DNA of 64,000 nt from Polytrichum commune (taxonomy: Eukaryota > Streptophyta > Polytrichopsida > Polytrichales > Polytrichaceae): contig OX485805.1 of the NCBI GenBank assembly GCA_950295325.1, positions 50,060,758 through 50,124,757 of the forward strand, in the 5' to 3' direction. Both the position numbers and the translations under genes were made by a program. This document shows positions 1 to 10,850 of this stretch, piece after piece; positions within the stretch are counted from its first letter, which is position 1, and every line of letters begins with the position of its first letter. The notes under the pieces were generated by a model, which saw only the letters and a list, made by a program, of their open reading frames with translations, made no database searches and was not told the origin of the DNA.

Positions 1-19
1 ATCCCATAGCATTATCTTA

Positions 20-604
20 GGGCCGCTTTATATTAGGGCCCATTTGGAGTAGAGCCCACTTGGACTTGAAGTGGGCCTTAACTTCAGCCCTACTTTACAA
101 AGTGGGCCGTTGAGTGGGCCTTGCAATATAAAGTCCATAGGCCCACTTGTAGGGTCCAAATTGGAAATTCTACTTTAAAGTGGGCCTTCCAAATGGGCCT
201 AGGGACTTTTTATTGTAAAGCCCAATCCACGGCCCACTTTGTCTTAAATGAATTATGCCCTTGCTTGAACTAAAGTCATAAAGTCATAAAGTCATAAAAC
301 CATAAAGTTATAAAGTCATAAAGTCATAAATGACTATATGACGGAAGTTGGGTGAAGTGGGCCGTAGATGTGAAGTGGGTCTCCATAAACCCTCGACCCT
401 TTTTTTTGCCTTCGGCCCACTTTTTTCCCTCCAAAACACCGCCATGTCACCCGCCACGCAAGCTTTAGGAGAAGTGGGCCGACTCTCAATATAAAGCCCT
501 TGGGCCCATATTAGGGCCCATTTGGGCAATCTAAGCACTCTCATTGGTTGATGCCTAGGGTTTGGAAATGGGCCCTAGAAATGGGCCCTAATATAAAGTG
601 GCCC
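20..604. mobile_element. MITE, group A (PIF/Harbinger-like ends)
   Basis: The left end reads GGGCCGCTTTATATTAGGGC and the reverse complement of the right end reads GGGCCACTTTATATTAGGGC, so the termini are inverted repeats with one difference in 20 bases. The element is flanked on both sides by TTA (17-19 and 605-607). A 3-bp TTA/TAA duplication with G-rich ends is the hallmark of PIF/Harbinger elements and their Tourist-like MITEs. The interior is full of AAGTGGGCC and GGGCCCA motifs in both orientations. No transposase is encoded. The target-site assignment is direct; the superfamily is inferred. Confidence 0.75.
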
Positions 605-607
605 TTA

Positions 608-1081
608 GTGGGGGTACACCACGTGTATACATTAATTACCTCTATACCATGACAAATTGGCCTAAAACATATCATATTACAAACATCGTAATCATAATAT
701 GGGGATAAATTAACTCTAGAGAGTTTGGTTGACGGGAAATACGTCAAATAACCGAGTGTCGTTATATATCGAGATGAGATTGTATGTGCAAGGAGCATGC
801 TACCAATTATGGGCTCGATGACACCACATGGTGGGTCCACCTATTACAATATATTTTGAGAATGTAGAATAACATTTTGACAAGATTCACCATCAAACCC
901 GACTTGGAATGACCATCAAATTTTTATTTGATGTACATAAATTTGACAATGATCATCACAATTGAAAATTTATTGTATTTCTAAATAGAGAAATTATTAT
1001 AGTGGCCAGCCTAGTACAAATGGAAATGAAATTTCTTCCAATAAAAGCACACTACATGTGCAAATCATATTAAAAATATTT
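608..1081. other. AT-rich spacer, nothing recognised
   Basis: This stretch lies between the group A MITE and the 3' end of the membrane-protein gene. It probably holds the 3' UTR of that minus-strand gene at its right edge. I see no coding sequence, RNA gene or repeat here. Confidence 0.5.
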
Positions 1082-2371
1082 TTATTGACCAATGTATGGA
1101 AATATTTGAGCTAGCATGCTAGAAGTTTTCGCATTCAACCTATCAACCTTCCAATATTTAATTGTAACACGTAATGCAAGAATGTACGATGCTACATTTA
1201 CCATAATGCACATGCTATGACATGACCATCCAATTAATAAGCCAATTCCACGCTTCTGCCCATATGTATATGCCCATATGGCGATTAATTGTAAATATAA
1301 TCCACCAAGTTGTAGCATTATTGGGACAACCATGATTATCCTTGTTGTTTGCCACACATGTATGACGTAATAAATCGCCACACTTGAAACCAACAGGACT
1401 ATAACCACGGATGGGCCCGCAACCCAACTATTAGGAACTTCATGTGCAGTATATTCTTCACACGTATCTACAAAAGTTTGTGCTTGGTCATCTGTCAAAT
1501 AAACCTGAAGGGGCACATAACATAAACTTACAAGATTGTGTAAGAGAGCCTTCATCAAGATTTGTATGCTCAACGTTAACGCAACAACTTCAATTGGACT
1601 CACCGGAAGTCCTTGTATAGTCCGAACCACAACACCATATATATATCCCATACTCTGCACTGAGGATATAATTGAGGCCCACCCAGAATGTCCTTGCAAG
1701 ACCTTGAGTTGATCGTATGGAGGAAGAACACCCATTTGCAACAAAACTTCTACTCCATTGTTATTAAGCTGAATGTTTTCGGTCTCCAGTGATTCTTTTG
1801 GTCCACAACCAATCACCACTGCTTCTGAAAGGCTCGGCAACCCCGAAACAATGAAGCTGCGATCAGGATAATCTGGAATAGAAATCACCTTAGGCACAGT
1901 GATGACAACAGGACAACTGAATACGATCTTTGTAGGATCTTTCGTCCATGGTAACAACAAGGACAAAACTGTAAACCCAGGCATTCTCCGCCTCATGTGA
2001 TATCTCCACACCGCATTCCTAACGATATGAAGAAGCATTAAAACCGGATTTATAATGACCACAACTTTACCACCACCTAACAACGTTACCAGACTTTTAA
2101 AGACTCTCCACCCAATATCATCACCACCATGCCGAAATGACTTCCATGCACTCCAGAAATCAAAGGAGAGCACAAAGAGGGTGACAACACCGCCCCAAAC
2201 AGTTGTCACCAACTCCCTTGTCTTAGGGCACTGTTGATCACACTCGCATGTCCCCGAAGTTTGAACAGCAGACACAACGGACCACAAACTGATGACTATG
2301 GCCGAGAAAATCAGACGATCCAACCGCGCACACCAACGCAACCTGCGCGGCCATTCCAAACCCACCTTCAT
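1082..2371 (-). CDS. Multi-pass membrane protein of unknown function, fungal-like
   Basis: A single uninterrupted 429-residue frame runs from ATG at 2371 to TAA at 1082-1084. The N-terminus has a hydrophobic segment at about residues 20-37 that could be a signal peptide or anchor, followed by a Cys-rich patch (TCECDQQCP). Hydrophobic segments follow near 55-72, 100-118, 258-290, 322-342, 347-368 and 374-400. The central motif VVVRTIQGLPVSPIEVVALT resembles a motif I recall from uncharacterised fungal membrane proteins (R-x-IQGL-x-[VL]-[ST]-x-[IL]-E). That similarity is from memory and untested. No catalytic motif is visible, so no function is proposed. The gene has no introns, unlike the PHD gene nearby. 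An immediate tandem array lies upstream (2601-3455). The reading frame is clearly real; the family assignment is tentative. Confidence 0.72.
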   Translation of the reverse strand: MKVGLEWPRRLRWCARLDRLIFSAIVISLWSVVSAVQTSGTCECDQQCPKTRELVTTVWGGVVTLFVLSFDFWSAWKSFRHGGDDIGWRVFKSLVTLLGGGKVVVIINPVLMLLHIVRNAVWRYHMRRRMPGFTVLSLLLPWTKDPTKIVFSCPVVITVPKVISIPDYPDRSFIVSGLPSLSEAVVIGCGPKESLETENIQLNNNGVEVLLQMGVLPPYDQLKVLQGHSGWASIISSVQSMGYIYGVVVRTIQGLPVSPIEVVALTLSIQILMKALLHNLVSLCYVPLQVYLTDDQAQTFVDTCEEYTAHEVPNSWVAGPSVVIVLLVSSVAIYYVIHVWQTTRIIMVVPIMLQLGGLYLQLIAIWAYTYGQKRGIGLLIGWSCHSMCIMVNVASYILALRVTIKYWKVDRLNAKTSSMLAQIFPYIGQ

Positions 2372-2600
2372 TTCTACCCCACCGACACTACACTTCGAAA
2401 TGACAGTGGGTTCTTCCCTTTGGACCTCGTCGAGATTATGCCATCAGTAGCATCCGCCAATGCCTCACGTGTTAGTGCCACTGATCTTTCTGTTGCCTTG
2501 CGATTGCCTTCGCCCATGCACGCTTGGTTCCGACGATGTAGAAACCGCGATCTACCTCACTTGAACAAGAGAGTACTCATCCGGTTACAGCTTCGATGCC

Positions 2601-3455
2601 AGAATATTTGTGAATGTTGAGAAACAAAAGTCACACTGGATCGATTTCCAACAAGCTCTTGCCAATGTGGTATAAACTAAAACCGTGGATCATTATGCCA
2701 ACCATCCTTCTTCACGCCATCATGCCAGCCATCCTTCTTCACGCTATCATGCCCAACATCATCTCCACCCCCAACTTATAGTGAACAACTCCGCCAACAC
2801 CGGCACGAACGCAATACCACAAGTGCAATGGAAACAAATGCACTGCAGCTATCCGAGGGTCAGCTAAGGAAAGGTTGCAGGCCGTCTGCTTAAGAGCACC
2901 AGAAATGTTTGTGAATGTTGAGAAACAAAAGTCACACTGGATTGAATTCCAACAAGCTCTTGCCAATGAGGAATATACCGAGACCCTGGATCATTATGCC
3001 AGCCATCCTTCTTCACGCCATCATGCCCAACATCATCTGCACCCCCAACTTATAGTGAACAACTTCACCAACACCAGCACAAACGCAATACCACGAGTTC
3101 AATGGAAACAAATGCACTGCAGCTATCTGAGGGTCAGCTAAGGAAAGGTTGCAGGTCGTCTGCTTAAGAACACCAGAAATGTTTGTGAATGTTGAGAAAC
3201 AAAAGTCACACTAGATTGAATTCCAACAAGCTCTTGCCAATGAGAAATATACTGAGACCCCAGATTATTATGCCAGCCATCCTTCTTCACGCCATCATGC
3301 CCAACATCATCTCCACCCCCAACTTATAGTGAACAACTCCACCAACACCGGCACGAACGCAATACCACGAGTTCAATGGAAACAAATGCACTGCAGCTAT
3401 CCGAGGGTTGGCTATGGAAAGGTTGCAGGCCGTCTGCTTAAGAGCACGGAGCCTT
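2601..3455. repeat. Tandem repeat, about 274 bp unit, 3 copies
   Basis: The landmark TGAATGTTGAGAAACAAAAG begins at 2611, 2912 and 3186, giving spacings of 301 and 274 bp. The 27-bp excess in the first unit is an internal duplication of a segment containing CATCCTTCTTCACGC. The third copy fades after about 3455. Each unit carries a short His- and Ser-rich open stretch on the plus strand, but stops fall at the same place in each unit. I treat it as satellite-like DNA and not a gene. It lies 230 bp upstream of the membrane-protein start codon, in what should be its promoter. Confidence 0.85.
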
Positions 3456-3651
3456 CAGTAACAACCGATGGAGCCACGGGAGGGGTGGAGTATCTCAGCC
3501 GTCCATCGTATCTACATCCTACGGCTGTGTGTCAACCCAAAGACAAGTTGGCGAACGTAGACATGACTTTCTTAAAACAATCATGGTTCCTTAATAGAGC
3601 ATCCCCACCAGATCGGGTACACGCCAAATAGAGTATATAATAGTTTTGACC

Positions 3652-4396
3652 TTTGGGGAGCCCTTCATCTTGGGTGGGGTAGCTCGTCTTGAGTCAAAGA
3701 CTCAAAGCCCACCAAAGCCCACCAAAGCCTAAACATACCCCCGGTATAATTAGGAAGCAATCAATAAGACAACCACACTTATTATCGGACATGTGATAAA
3801 GTAGGATATCGGAGTATCTGATATTAAAGTAATCTCTTGGCGGGCCGGAGGAGGGCCGTTATATGAATCATTTATGGTTGGGGAAGGTCTTTACTATACC
3901 CGGGCTGGTTCTAAATTATGGGAGACCGGACATTAGTGGGGCTTAATTTATGCCGGTACCACCACCTAAGAACCCGGGATGCCCCATTTTTGGCGTTGGC
4001 ATGCCCCATGCCCGGGTTGGTGGGCATGCTCTTAGGGCGTCCCCAGCAGCCTCGCCATAGGGCATGCCAACGCCAAAAATGGGGCATCCCGGGTTCTTAG
4101 GTGGCGGTTCCGGCATAAATTAATCCCCACCAATGTCCGGTCCGGCATAATTTAGAAGCGGCCCGGGTATAGTAAAGGCCTTCCAACGCCATAAATGGTT
4201 CATATGGCGGCCCTCCTCCGGCCCGCCAAGAGATTACTTTAATATCAGATACTCCGATATCCTACTTTATCCCATGTCAGATAATAGGTGTCGTTGTCTT
4301 ATTGATTGCTTCCTAATTATACCGGGGGTATGCCTAGGCTTTGGTGGGCTCTGACTCAAGATGAGCGGCCCCGCCCAAGATGGAGGGCTCCCCAAA
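3652..4396. mobile_element. Fold-back element with long inverted arms
   Basis: The left arm (3652-4006) and right arm (4060-4396) are inverted copies of each other around a 53-bp loop. The outer ends are TTTGGGGAGCCC and GGGCTCCCCAAA. Matching internal landmarks include ACCCCCGGTATAATTAGGAA on the left and its complement on the right. The arms differ by small indels and substitutions, so the element is not new. A clear target duplication was not found. No protein is encoded. Transcription through it would give a long hairpin RNA. Confidence 0.85.
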
Positions 4397-4503
4397 CACC
4401 CTAAACACCATATAATATATTATTTTTGGCGGGTTGCTTACTATCTCTCCTGGGGCCAAGTTCCATGTGCCGGTCCCGTCCGTTTTTTTTCAAAATAATT
4501 TTT

Positions 4504-4818
4504 TACATGGCATCAATTGGATCATCTTTCATGGTCACTTGGACTATTTTTTAAAACCACCTCTTGGAGACCATGGCACTCCGAATGCTCACAACCATTG
4601 GTTTATTCTATTTTATCATGTGTGAGGACCCCCCAGACTAAATATCATTGAAATAGCTTTTGGTTGAGGGTCCGGTCACATATGACTTCACACTACACTT
4701 GAGGGTCCGTGACCACACTACATGATTTTGGAGGTGGCTTGGGACGGCCTTTAGACACTTTCTTTTGGGCTCTCACAATTTCATGGTCACGGCTCTTGGC
4801 TTGTGTGTGAAGTGGCCC
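4504..4818 (+). mobile_element. MITE, group B, 5'-truncated copy
   Basis: This matches the right-hand 315 bp of the complete group B copy at 43518-44017, including CCACCTCTTGGAG, GGTTTATTCTATTTTATCAT and the terminal GTGTGAAGTGGCCC. The right end is followed by TTA (4819-4821). The left inverted repeat is missing, so the copy is truncated. Confidence 0.75.
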
Positions 4819-4821
4819 TTA

Positions 4822-6259
4822 AGAGTCTCATCCATGCCTTCCGTGCTCTTCCCTAATTATTCTTTGGCCAACAAGAAACTTACTTTCAAGCACCGTGAAC
4901 TTTCTAAAGCATACCACATCATTGGATCTCCACCAACTTTGGGAAGAAGAAAAAAGGATGCTAAAGTGTTTCCAACTTGATGTGGTCCAAGAGTCTCTTT
5001 ACTTGTTGGACCCATGTCTTGTTTGAAAGCGAGTCCATGATTGTCATTATGGTAGATGTGTCTAATTCAATGTTTGATCTTAAATGGATATTTGTATATG
5101 GTTGGGTGTGAATCTAAATATCCACATCAAGAAGACAAGTGTTGAAAAGGTATTGGATTATATGTTAAAAGTTTGTTCATTATTTTAGATGCAATAGTTG
5201 GTCAACATAAGTGGGGAACCCATATGATCATTTAATACCTCAAAAGATGTTGAGTTGCACTCATAGTTTTTTGAAGTATTTGTGGCAATAGGTTCCCTTC
5301 ACTACTATTCTTTCAAAATGTTGTTACTTTACACTTGAAAATTTGCCAGCAAACGAGTGCCAACTTTAGAGTATGAACCCTATGACCTTTTCCACTTATT
5401 AAATTTGGCTTCATTGCTCACATGTTGTTGTTAACTGTTGATGTGTTGTTGCTCACCGCTCATTGCTCATGTCCTAGCTTCCCTCACTGTAAAGGATATT
5501 CATACAAGCTACGAAAATTATGAGGAAAGTGGCTATGGGCATGATCGGATTTGTTAATCGTCTCACACTAATTATGTGTTCATATTCTACAAGAAGTGGT
5601 GCCTTTTGGGCCTTCATTGATTTAAGGTGTGGTGCAAGAGAAAATGTTTGTTTAAGGCCCACTTACCTTGGCAAGTTGTGAACACTTGCCCAAAGAATGA
5701 CTTTCTTCACCAAAGAATCACAAGCTTGAAGTTTCAATGTGTTGAGGATAACTATACTCTCTTTGGTACATGGTTGAAACATGTTCTTATGTATATATTA
5801 TTAGGGGATTATTAAAATTGACCACATTGGCCAAACAACCATAATCAATATGTAAGGTGTTGACTAGGTGGTGACTTGTCTTCCAAGTTGCCCAAGTTTA
5901 TAAATTCTAACACAAAATTGATACCTTGCTCCTCTTCATGTGTGCGATGAAAAGATCAATGACAGGTCATGCAACTGCATGATGCATCTCCATAGTTGTT
6001 TTAACAAGACTGTGTGATTGATTTAACAATTCCCTATTATTATGGAAGTTTTGTGTGCCTCAAACTATGTTGTACATTATAGTGATTATGAACTAATAGA
6101 ATTAGCAAAGCTGCATACTAAAATTTTCATCTAGAAATCCGTGTGTTTATTCTCACTATTTTAATGTTATGTAACATATAATGCACTCTTAAGTTCATTC
6201 ACACTATGCTATAGCTCTAATATATCTAAGTCGCATTATTTTAAGTAGGTTGTTTCCGA
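4822..6259. other. AT-rich spacer, nothing recognised
   Basis: No gene, RNA or structured repeat was recognised. The short open frames here have no recognisable motifs. Confidence 0.45.
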
Positions 6260-6260
6260 A

Positions 6261-6589
6261 GCTCTCTAGTAGCTTGGGCTGAAAATAATTAATTTTAAAG
6301 GTGCCTAAATTCATGGAAATTTCATTTCGTTCAGTGTCCAAAAAAGAAAATAAATAACATTCAAAGAGTGCCAAAATCACAATAATGCAACTGACACTCA
6401 CTAGAATCCAACAAAGATGCAATGTGGAAAACCATCCATAAATTATAAAAATGTTCGGATGAATGTCTAACTTATTTTAAATTATTTTTAAAATTTGGCC
6501 AATTTAGAATATTATTTGTTGGGTTGCCTAACTTACTTTTGCACTCCAATTAATTATCAAGCAGAAAGGTGTTTGAGTTGCTAGAGAGC
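6261..6589. mobile_element. MITE, group G (Stowaway-like?) copy 1
   Basis: The ends are inverted repeats, GCTCTCTAGTAGCTTGGGC on the left and GCTCTCTAGCAACTCAAAC on the right when reverse-complemented. The body is homologous to 23273-23722 (shared AATAATTAATTTTAAAGGTG and AGAATATTATTT). The second copy has TA on both sides, which suggests a Tc1/mariner-type (Stowaway) element. This copy has AA on the left and TA on the right. Confidence 0.6.
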
Positions 6590-7371
6590 TAAGGTAGTTT
6601 AATGTGACACTCAACAAATCATAACCCGATTTTAGGGATTTTGAATCAAAATATCACACTATAACCTTAAAAAAACGATGACTTCATGTGGTAGTCTTTA
6701 TGATGTACTACTTACAATATGTAGCATGTGACATGGAATCACTCAAAATGAAACCACACCATTCGTAAGGTGGAGAAGGGTCCCGACCACTTGCGCCAAA
6801 TGCTCAACAAAACGTATAGGCCCCTTGTTTATTAACCCTCAAACGTTTTTGCAGGGTGTTCATATTAATTGTCTAGTCTCTCTTTATACCAGATAATATG
6901 TAATCTTCATCAAACTCTTTCCAAATCACTTTGTGTCCAAGTATCAAGAATAACAACCTTGCAAGACAACAAGCTTGAGTTGTCTTCCGAAACGTCACAT
7001 CAAATCCTGCATTCACGTTGCACACTTTCAAATTACCATATGTATGAGAGGCCCAAATCGGGTTCCAAAACTTAAAATTATGGAGGGTTTAGTGCATGAG
7101 TACAATTGAATACTAGCTCATAGAACATGAGACTTATGTTATATCATTTGTCTCCGGGAGTATACCAAATTCATAATGACCATTTTTCCGACTTTGGTTG
7201 AGAATGGGTGGTTTGAATATGGTGTTTCATCTTGGTGGTGAGTCACAACATTTTATGTACTTGGACAAAACACCTTGACATTGGACAAATGTTGAAGGTT
7301 AACCAAACACATTTAGCATAATCCTCCACTTTTGCAATAATGATTTTTTTTATCACTACACTGTTCATGGT

Positions 7372-8263
7372 CTTTAGTTGTCATGTACCCTAATATGATG
7401 CCAATGCTAATGGTCAACAACTTGATTATTAGTGTAACTTCACTAAACTTGGCGTTAGTGTGCTTACGAATGTGTTAACACTAGCATGTTCAATAACATT
7501 ATGAGGTCTATGCCTAGGTTACACAATAGTCAACGAGTTGACCATAAAAGTGTAAACACGTGATACCTGCTATCAGTATATGCCTATCGCATATTAAACC
7601 GTAAACACATGATACTTATCATTAGTATGTTCAAGAGTATCTTCCTCTTGCTTGGTTCAACATAAAACTATCATCTCAAGCACTCCAACATGCTACGCTA
7701 AATATCATACGTTAAATAGTTACACACTTTAGAAAAAAGTACCAATGTTGACAAATAGTGTCATGTTGACAATTAGTGGACGTAATACTAGTAGGCCTTT
7801 AGACACTTGGTTTACATTGCTCACCAATATGTACGTGACACTAATACCATAAACATTGTACATCGTTCATGGTATTTTGTGTCACGTATTTTATTGACGA
7901 ACAATCTAAACCAAATGCCTAGAGACCTAGTAGTGTCACATCCGCTAACTATCAGCATGACATAATTTGTCAATATCGATAAAATATTAAAGTGCATAAT
8001 TATCTATGGTGTGATATTTAGAATAGCACATTGAAGTGCTTGAGATGATAGTTTTATGTTTTTTGTATGTGGGAGGAAGATGTTGTTGTGCACATTATTC
8101 CCAAGTGTTGTGTCTTTACAAATGTAATCAACTTGTTGGCCTAATTTCAATATATTAGTAAGTGCACCGAAACGCCAAGTGTCATGAGGTTACATCAATG
8201 GTCATGTTGTTGGCCATCAATGTAACCTAGCATAAGCCTCATAGTAGGGTAAGTGACACTAAG
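7372..8263. mobile_element. Large degenerate fold-back repeat, about 0.9 kb
   Basis: The two halves are inverted copies around a short loop near 7854-7864. Paired landmarks, outer to inner, are CATGTACCCTAATATGATG with CATAGTAGGGTAAGTG, AACTTGGCGTTAG with AACGCCAAGTGTC, ATAAAACTATCATCTCAAGC with GCTTGAGATGATAGTTTTAT, and AATACCATAAAC with GTTCATGGTATT. The arms are about 480 and 400 bp long and clearly diverged. No protein is encoded. Its right edge abuts the target site of the next MITE. Confidence 0.75.
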
Positions 8264-8266
8264 TAA

Positions 8267-8635
8267 GGGCCACTTTACACACAAGCCAAGGGCCATGACC
8301 ATGTAATTTTGGGGGACCTTGATTCTTATCCAAAGGCAATACCATGAGCTACCATGGATTTACAATTATTTAATTGACACAATATGTCGTAATTTGCGTT
8401 AGGCCTACCTCTTGGAGGTGGGCCTCATGCAAATTATGGCAAACCATGAAACATTATCTACAGGCTGCCATGTAGGAAAACTATGTAGATTTTTTCATCC
8501 ATGGTAATTACTTTGGACCCTTAGGCCTACACCTTCTACTGTGAAGTGAACTTGGATGGTCTCCACCTTTTTGACCAATGAGAGATATTAGAATGCAGTG
8601 GTCACAAACCTTCAATCTCATGTTTGAAGTGGCCT
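8267..8635. mobile_element. MITE, group B, diverged 369-bp copy
   Basis: The left end is GGGCCACTTTACACACAAGC and the right end, reverse-complemented, is AGGCCACTTCAAACATGAG. TAA flanks both sides (8264-8266 and 8636-8638). Internal motifs TAGGCCTACCTCTTGGAG and GCCATGTAGGA match other group B copies. The rest is much diverged or rearranged. Confidence 0.65.
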
Positions 8636-8680
8636 TAAATACCATAAATGGTGTAGTGGAATAGGAAGAACCGAGAAAAT

Positions 8681-8915
8681 GAACATCATGGCAGGACATT
8701 GGTGTCCTGTAATACACCAGTTAAACCCTAAAGCCCGTGTCGACGTAAAAAATGGTCAGTTCATGGCGATCAAAGCAGCATTGAGATTATCTCGACGTCA
8801 TGTACACGCTCCGATGTTCAAAGTTGGTTTCTATTTCCGATCACTTACAACCACAAAACCAATCATTAAGAAGGATATGATTTATTTAGGACACTAGTGT
8901 CCCGCCATAAGGTTC
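8681..8915. mobile_element. MITE, group F, 4-bp target site, copy 1
   Basis: This 235-bp element has ends GAACATCATGGCAGGACA and, reverse-complemented, GAACCTTATGGCGGGACA. It is flanked by AAAT on both sides (8677-8680, 8916-8919). It is homologous over its whole length to 22550-22782, which lies in the opposite orientation. A subterminal palindrome GGACACTAGTGTCC lies inside the right end. The open frame inside is not conserved as a protein between copies. Confidence 0.75.
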
Positions 8916-9812
8916 AAATGTTGAAATGCCAAGCTCAAAGAGGGCTTGCTTGATATAAGGAACTTTATCTGATTGTAGTGTTGATTGAACATTTTTGCAA
9001 CAACAAAAGCCGGGCACTCAAGCACTCTTGACCAATGAGGCATTCATGGGCCCCCACTTTCATCTCCAAGGTTGTTCCTAAAGAAGAGAGACTTTTTCTT
9101 TCTTGGCATGATCTTCTTGCCTAGAAATTGAACCACCTTTTGGTCCCTACATGGGAATAATTAACATGGGCCACTCTAATTGTCTAGTCGGGGTGGAACT
9201 AACGTAGGTTTTAGATCATGGGTTTTTTCCTCAATTTCCTTTGAAGCTTTCAACCAACATTGTAAGATGAAACCAAGTAGCCACCTTGCACCAAAAGTAG
9301 TATACAAGAGAGTTGTTCACCCACATCAATTTCCTAGGAAGTCAACCAGCTTGAAACTAGAGATTTGGCGTGGGTTGAAAATTAATGTGGTCCACATCAG
9401 TTGTCATCAAGAGAATTAGTGTGGGTTCTAGAAAATAATTGCGACCCACATTGGTCGGACTATGTGGTGTACTGAGGGTTACATTTGTAGGGGTCGAGCA
9501 TACAAGGATCAACATGTTTAACATGAGTATGGGCCAACATGTGAACAAGTCGACAATGGTTACTATGGGTAGTTCCATAATGTCGGTGGCGAGAGAAGAT
9601 TATTGCATACTTGTGTACAGTACATATCATTCATTGAATTCAAATGGGATGTAGGTTAGAGGTTATTTCTCTAGGTTTATTTGACATACAAATTACCTTC
9701 AAAGATCTCAAATTGGTCTAGAAAGAAGAATTCAAAACGAATTCACCACAAGCCAACATGGGACATGTTTTTTATGTAGATGGATGAAAGGTAAGATAGA
9801 GACGACTCCAAC

Positions 9813-10850
9813 CACTACAATAATTATCCCATTTAGTGTGTGTGGTGGTAATACTCAAAACCACGCATTATTGTGCCCAAATTTAGTGAGGGCCAAATTT
9901 TTTATAGAGTTATATTAAATTCATGCGTGTAAGCTCACTTATCATACAATTCAAGAAAAATAAATAGTGCATGCTCTATAATACACCCTTGATATGTGTT
10001 ACCTTGATAAGTGTTGAAATTGCATATGTATTAAGGAAAATTGCACCCCCCCCAAAAAAAAAAACAAAAAAAAATCCAAAACATACACTAGTATGTGTTA
10101 ATTGTTGATTGTTAAGAGAACTTATAAAAATCATGCTCCCCTCTTCAATGATTTCACCTCAATAAGTGTTGATTTGGATGAAAGTGGGACTATAATTTTT
10201 TATAATCTGGATGAAATTGATAGAACCCCTGACCGGCATTGGTATTTGCAAAGAGTGAAATTGGACTGACTACAAGTGCACGTGAGTTCATCAATTATAA
10301 GTTGGAATTCGATCTAAACAATCCCTACATACCTACTAAGGAGGAAATTATAAGTATGCTTAATGAAGACATGATGTAGCTAATAATGAACCTATCAATG
10401 AAGTTGACAATGCGCAAATTGGTGATGTGGTGCTAGATAGAGTAGGATTCAAAGATGTTGAAAGTGCATTAGTGACCTTGAACTAATTTTTGGAACAAAG
10501 ACCTACTAATGTTACACCTCTTGTCTAGAGCATTCAAACACTTGTAAAGAAAATTTGATCTTGGCGTGCACAAGAATCTCATCAAACTTCTTTAGATCCG
10601 TTCGTCCATTACGCTTAGATGTATGATGACATTCATATCTTATGTATTTTCATCCATTATTTATATAAATGTTATTGTTCTTTTATTCCAAAGTCACATA
10701 TGTGTTATGTAAGTGTTACAAATTGTCTATCCTACCCTTGATCTTCTAGTGGCACAAATTTCATAGCGTAAAGAAATTGGGTGTCACCTTCACTAATTTC
10801 CCACACGCATTATTAGCCCACCCTCACTAAATGGGTTAATCAAAGTAGTG
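9813..10850. mobile_element. CACTA-like non-autonomous element
   Basis: The left end reads CACTACAATAATTATCCC followed by ATTTAGTG. The right end, reverse-complemented, reads CACTACTTTGATTAACCC followed by ATTTAGTG. The terminal CACTA and the repeated subterminal TTTAGTG motifs are characteristic of the CACTA (En/Spm) superfamily. The 3-bp flanks (AAC left, TTG right) do not match, so the target duplication is not confirmed. The 1-kb interior has no intact transposase. Confidence 0.5.

Noticed and set aside
2685-3631. Repeated small His/Ser-rich frames in the tandem array
   Set aside because: Each stops at the same position in the unit, and the frame exists because the DNA repeats. Nothing indicates translation.
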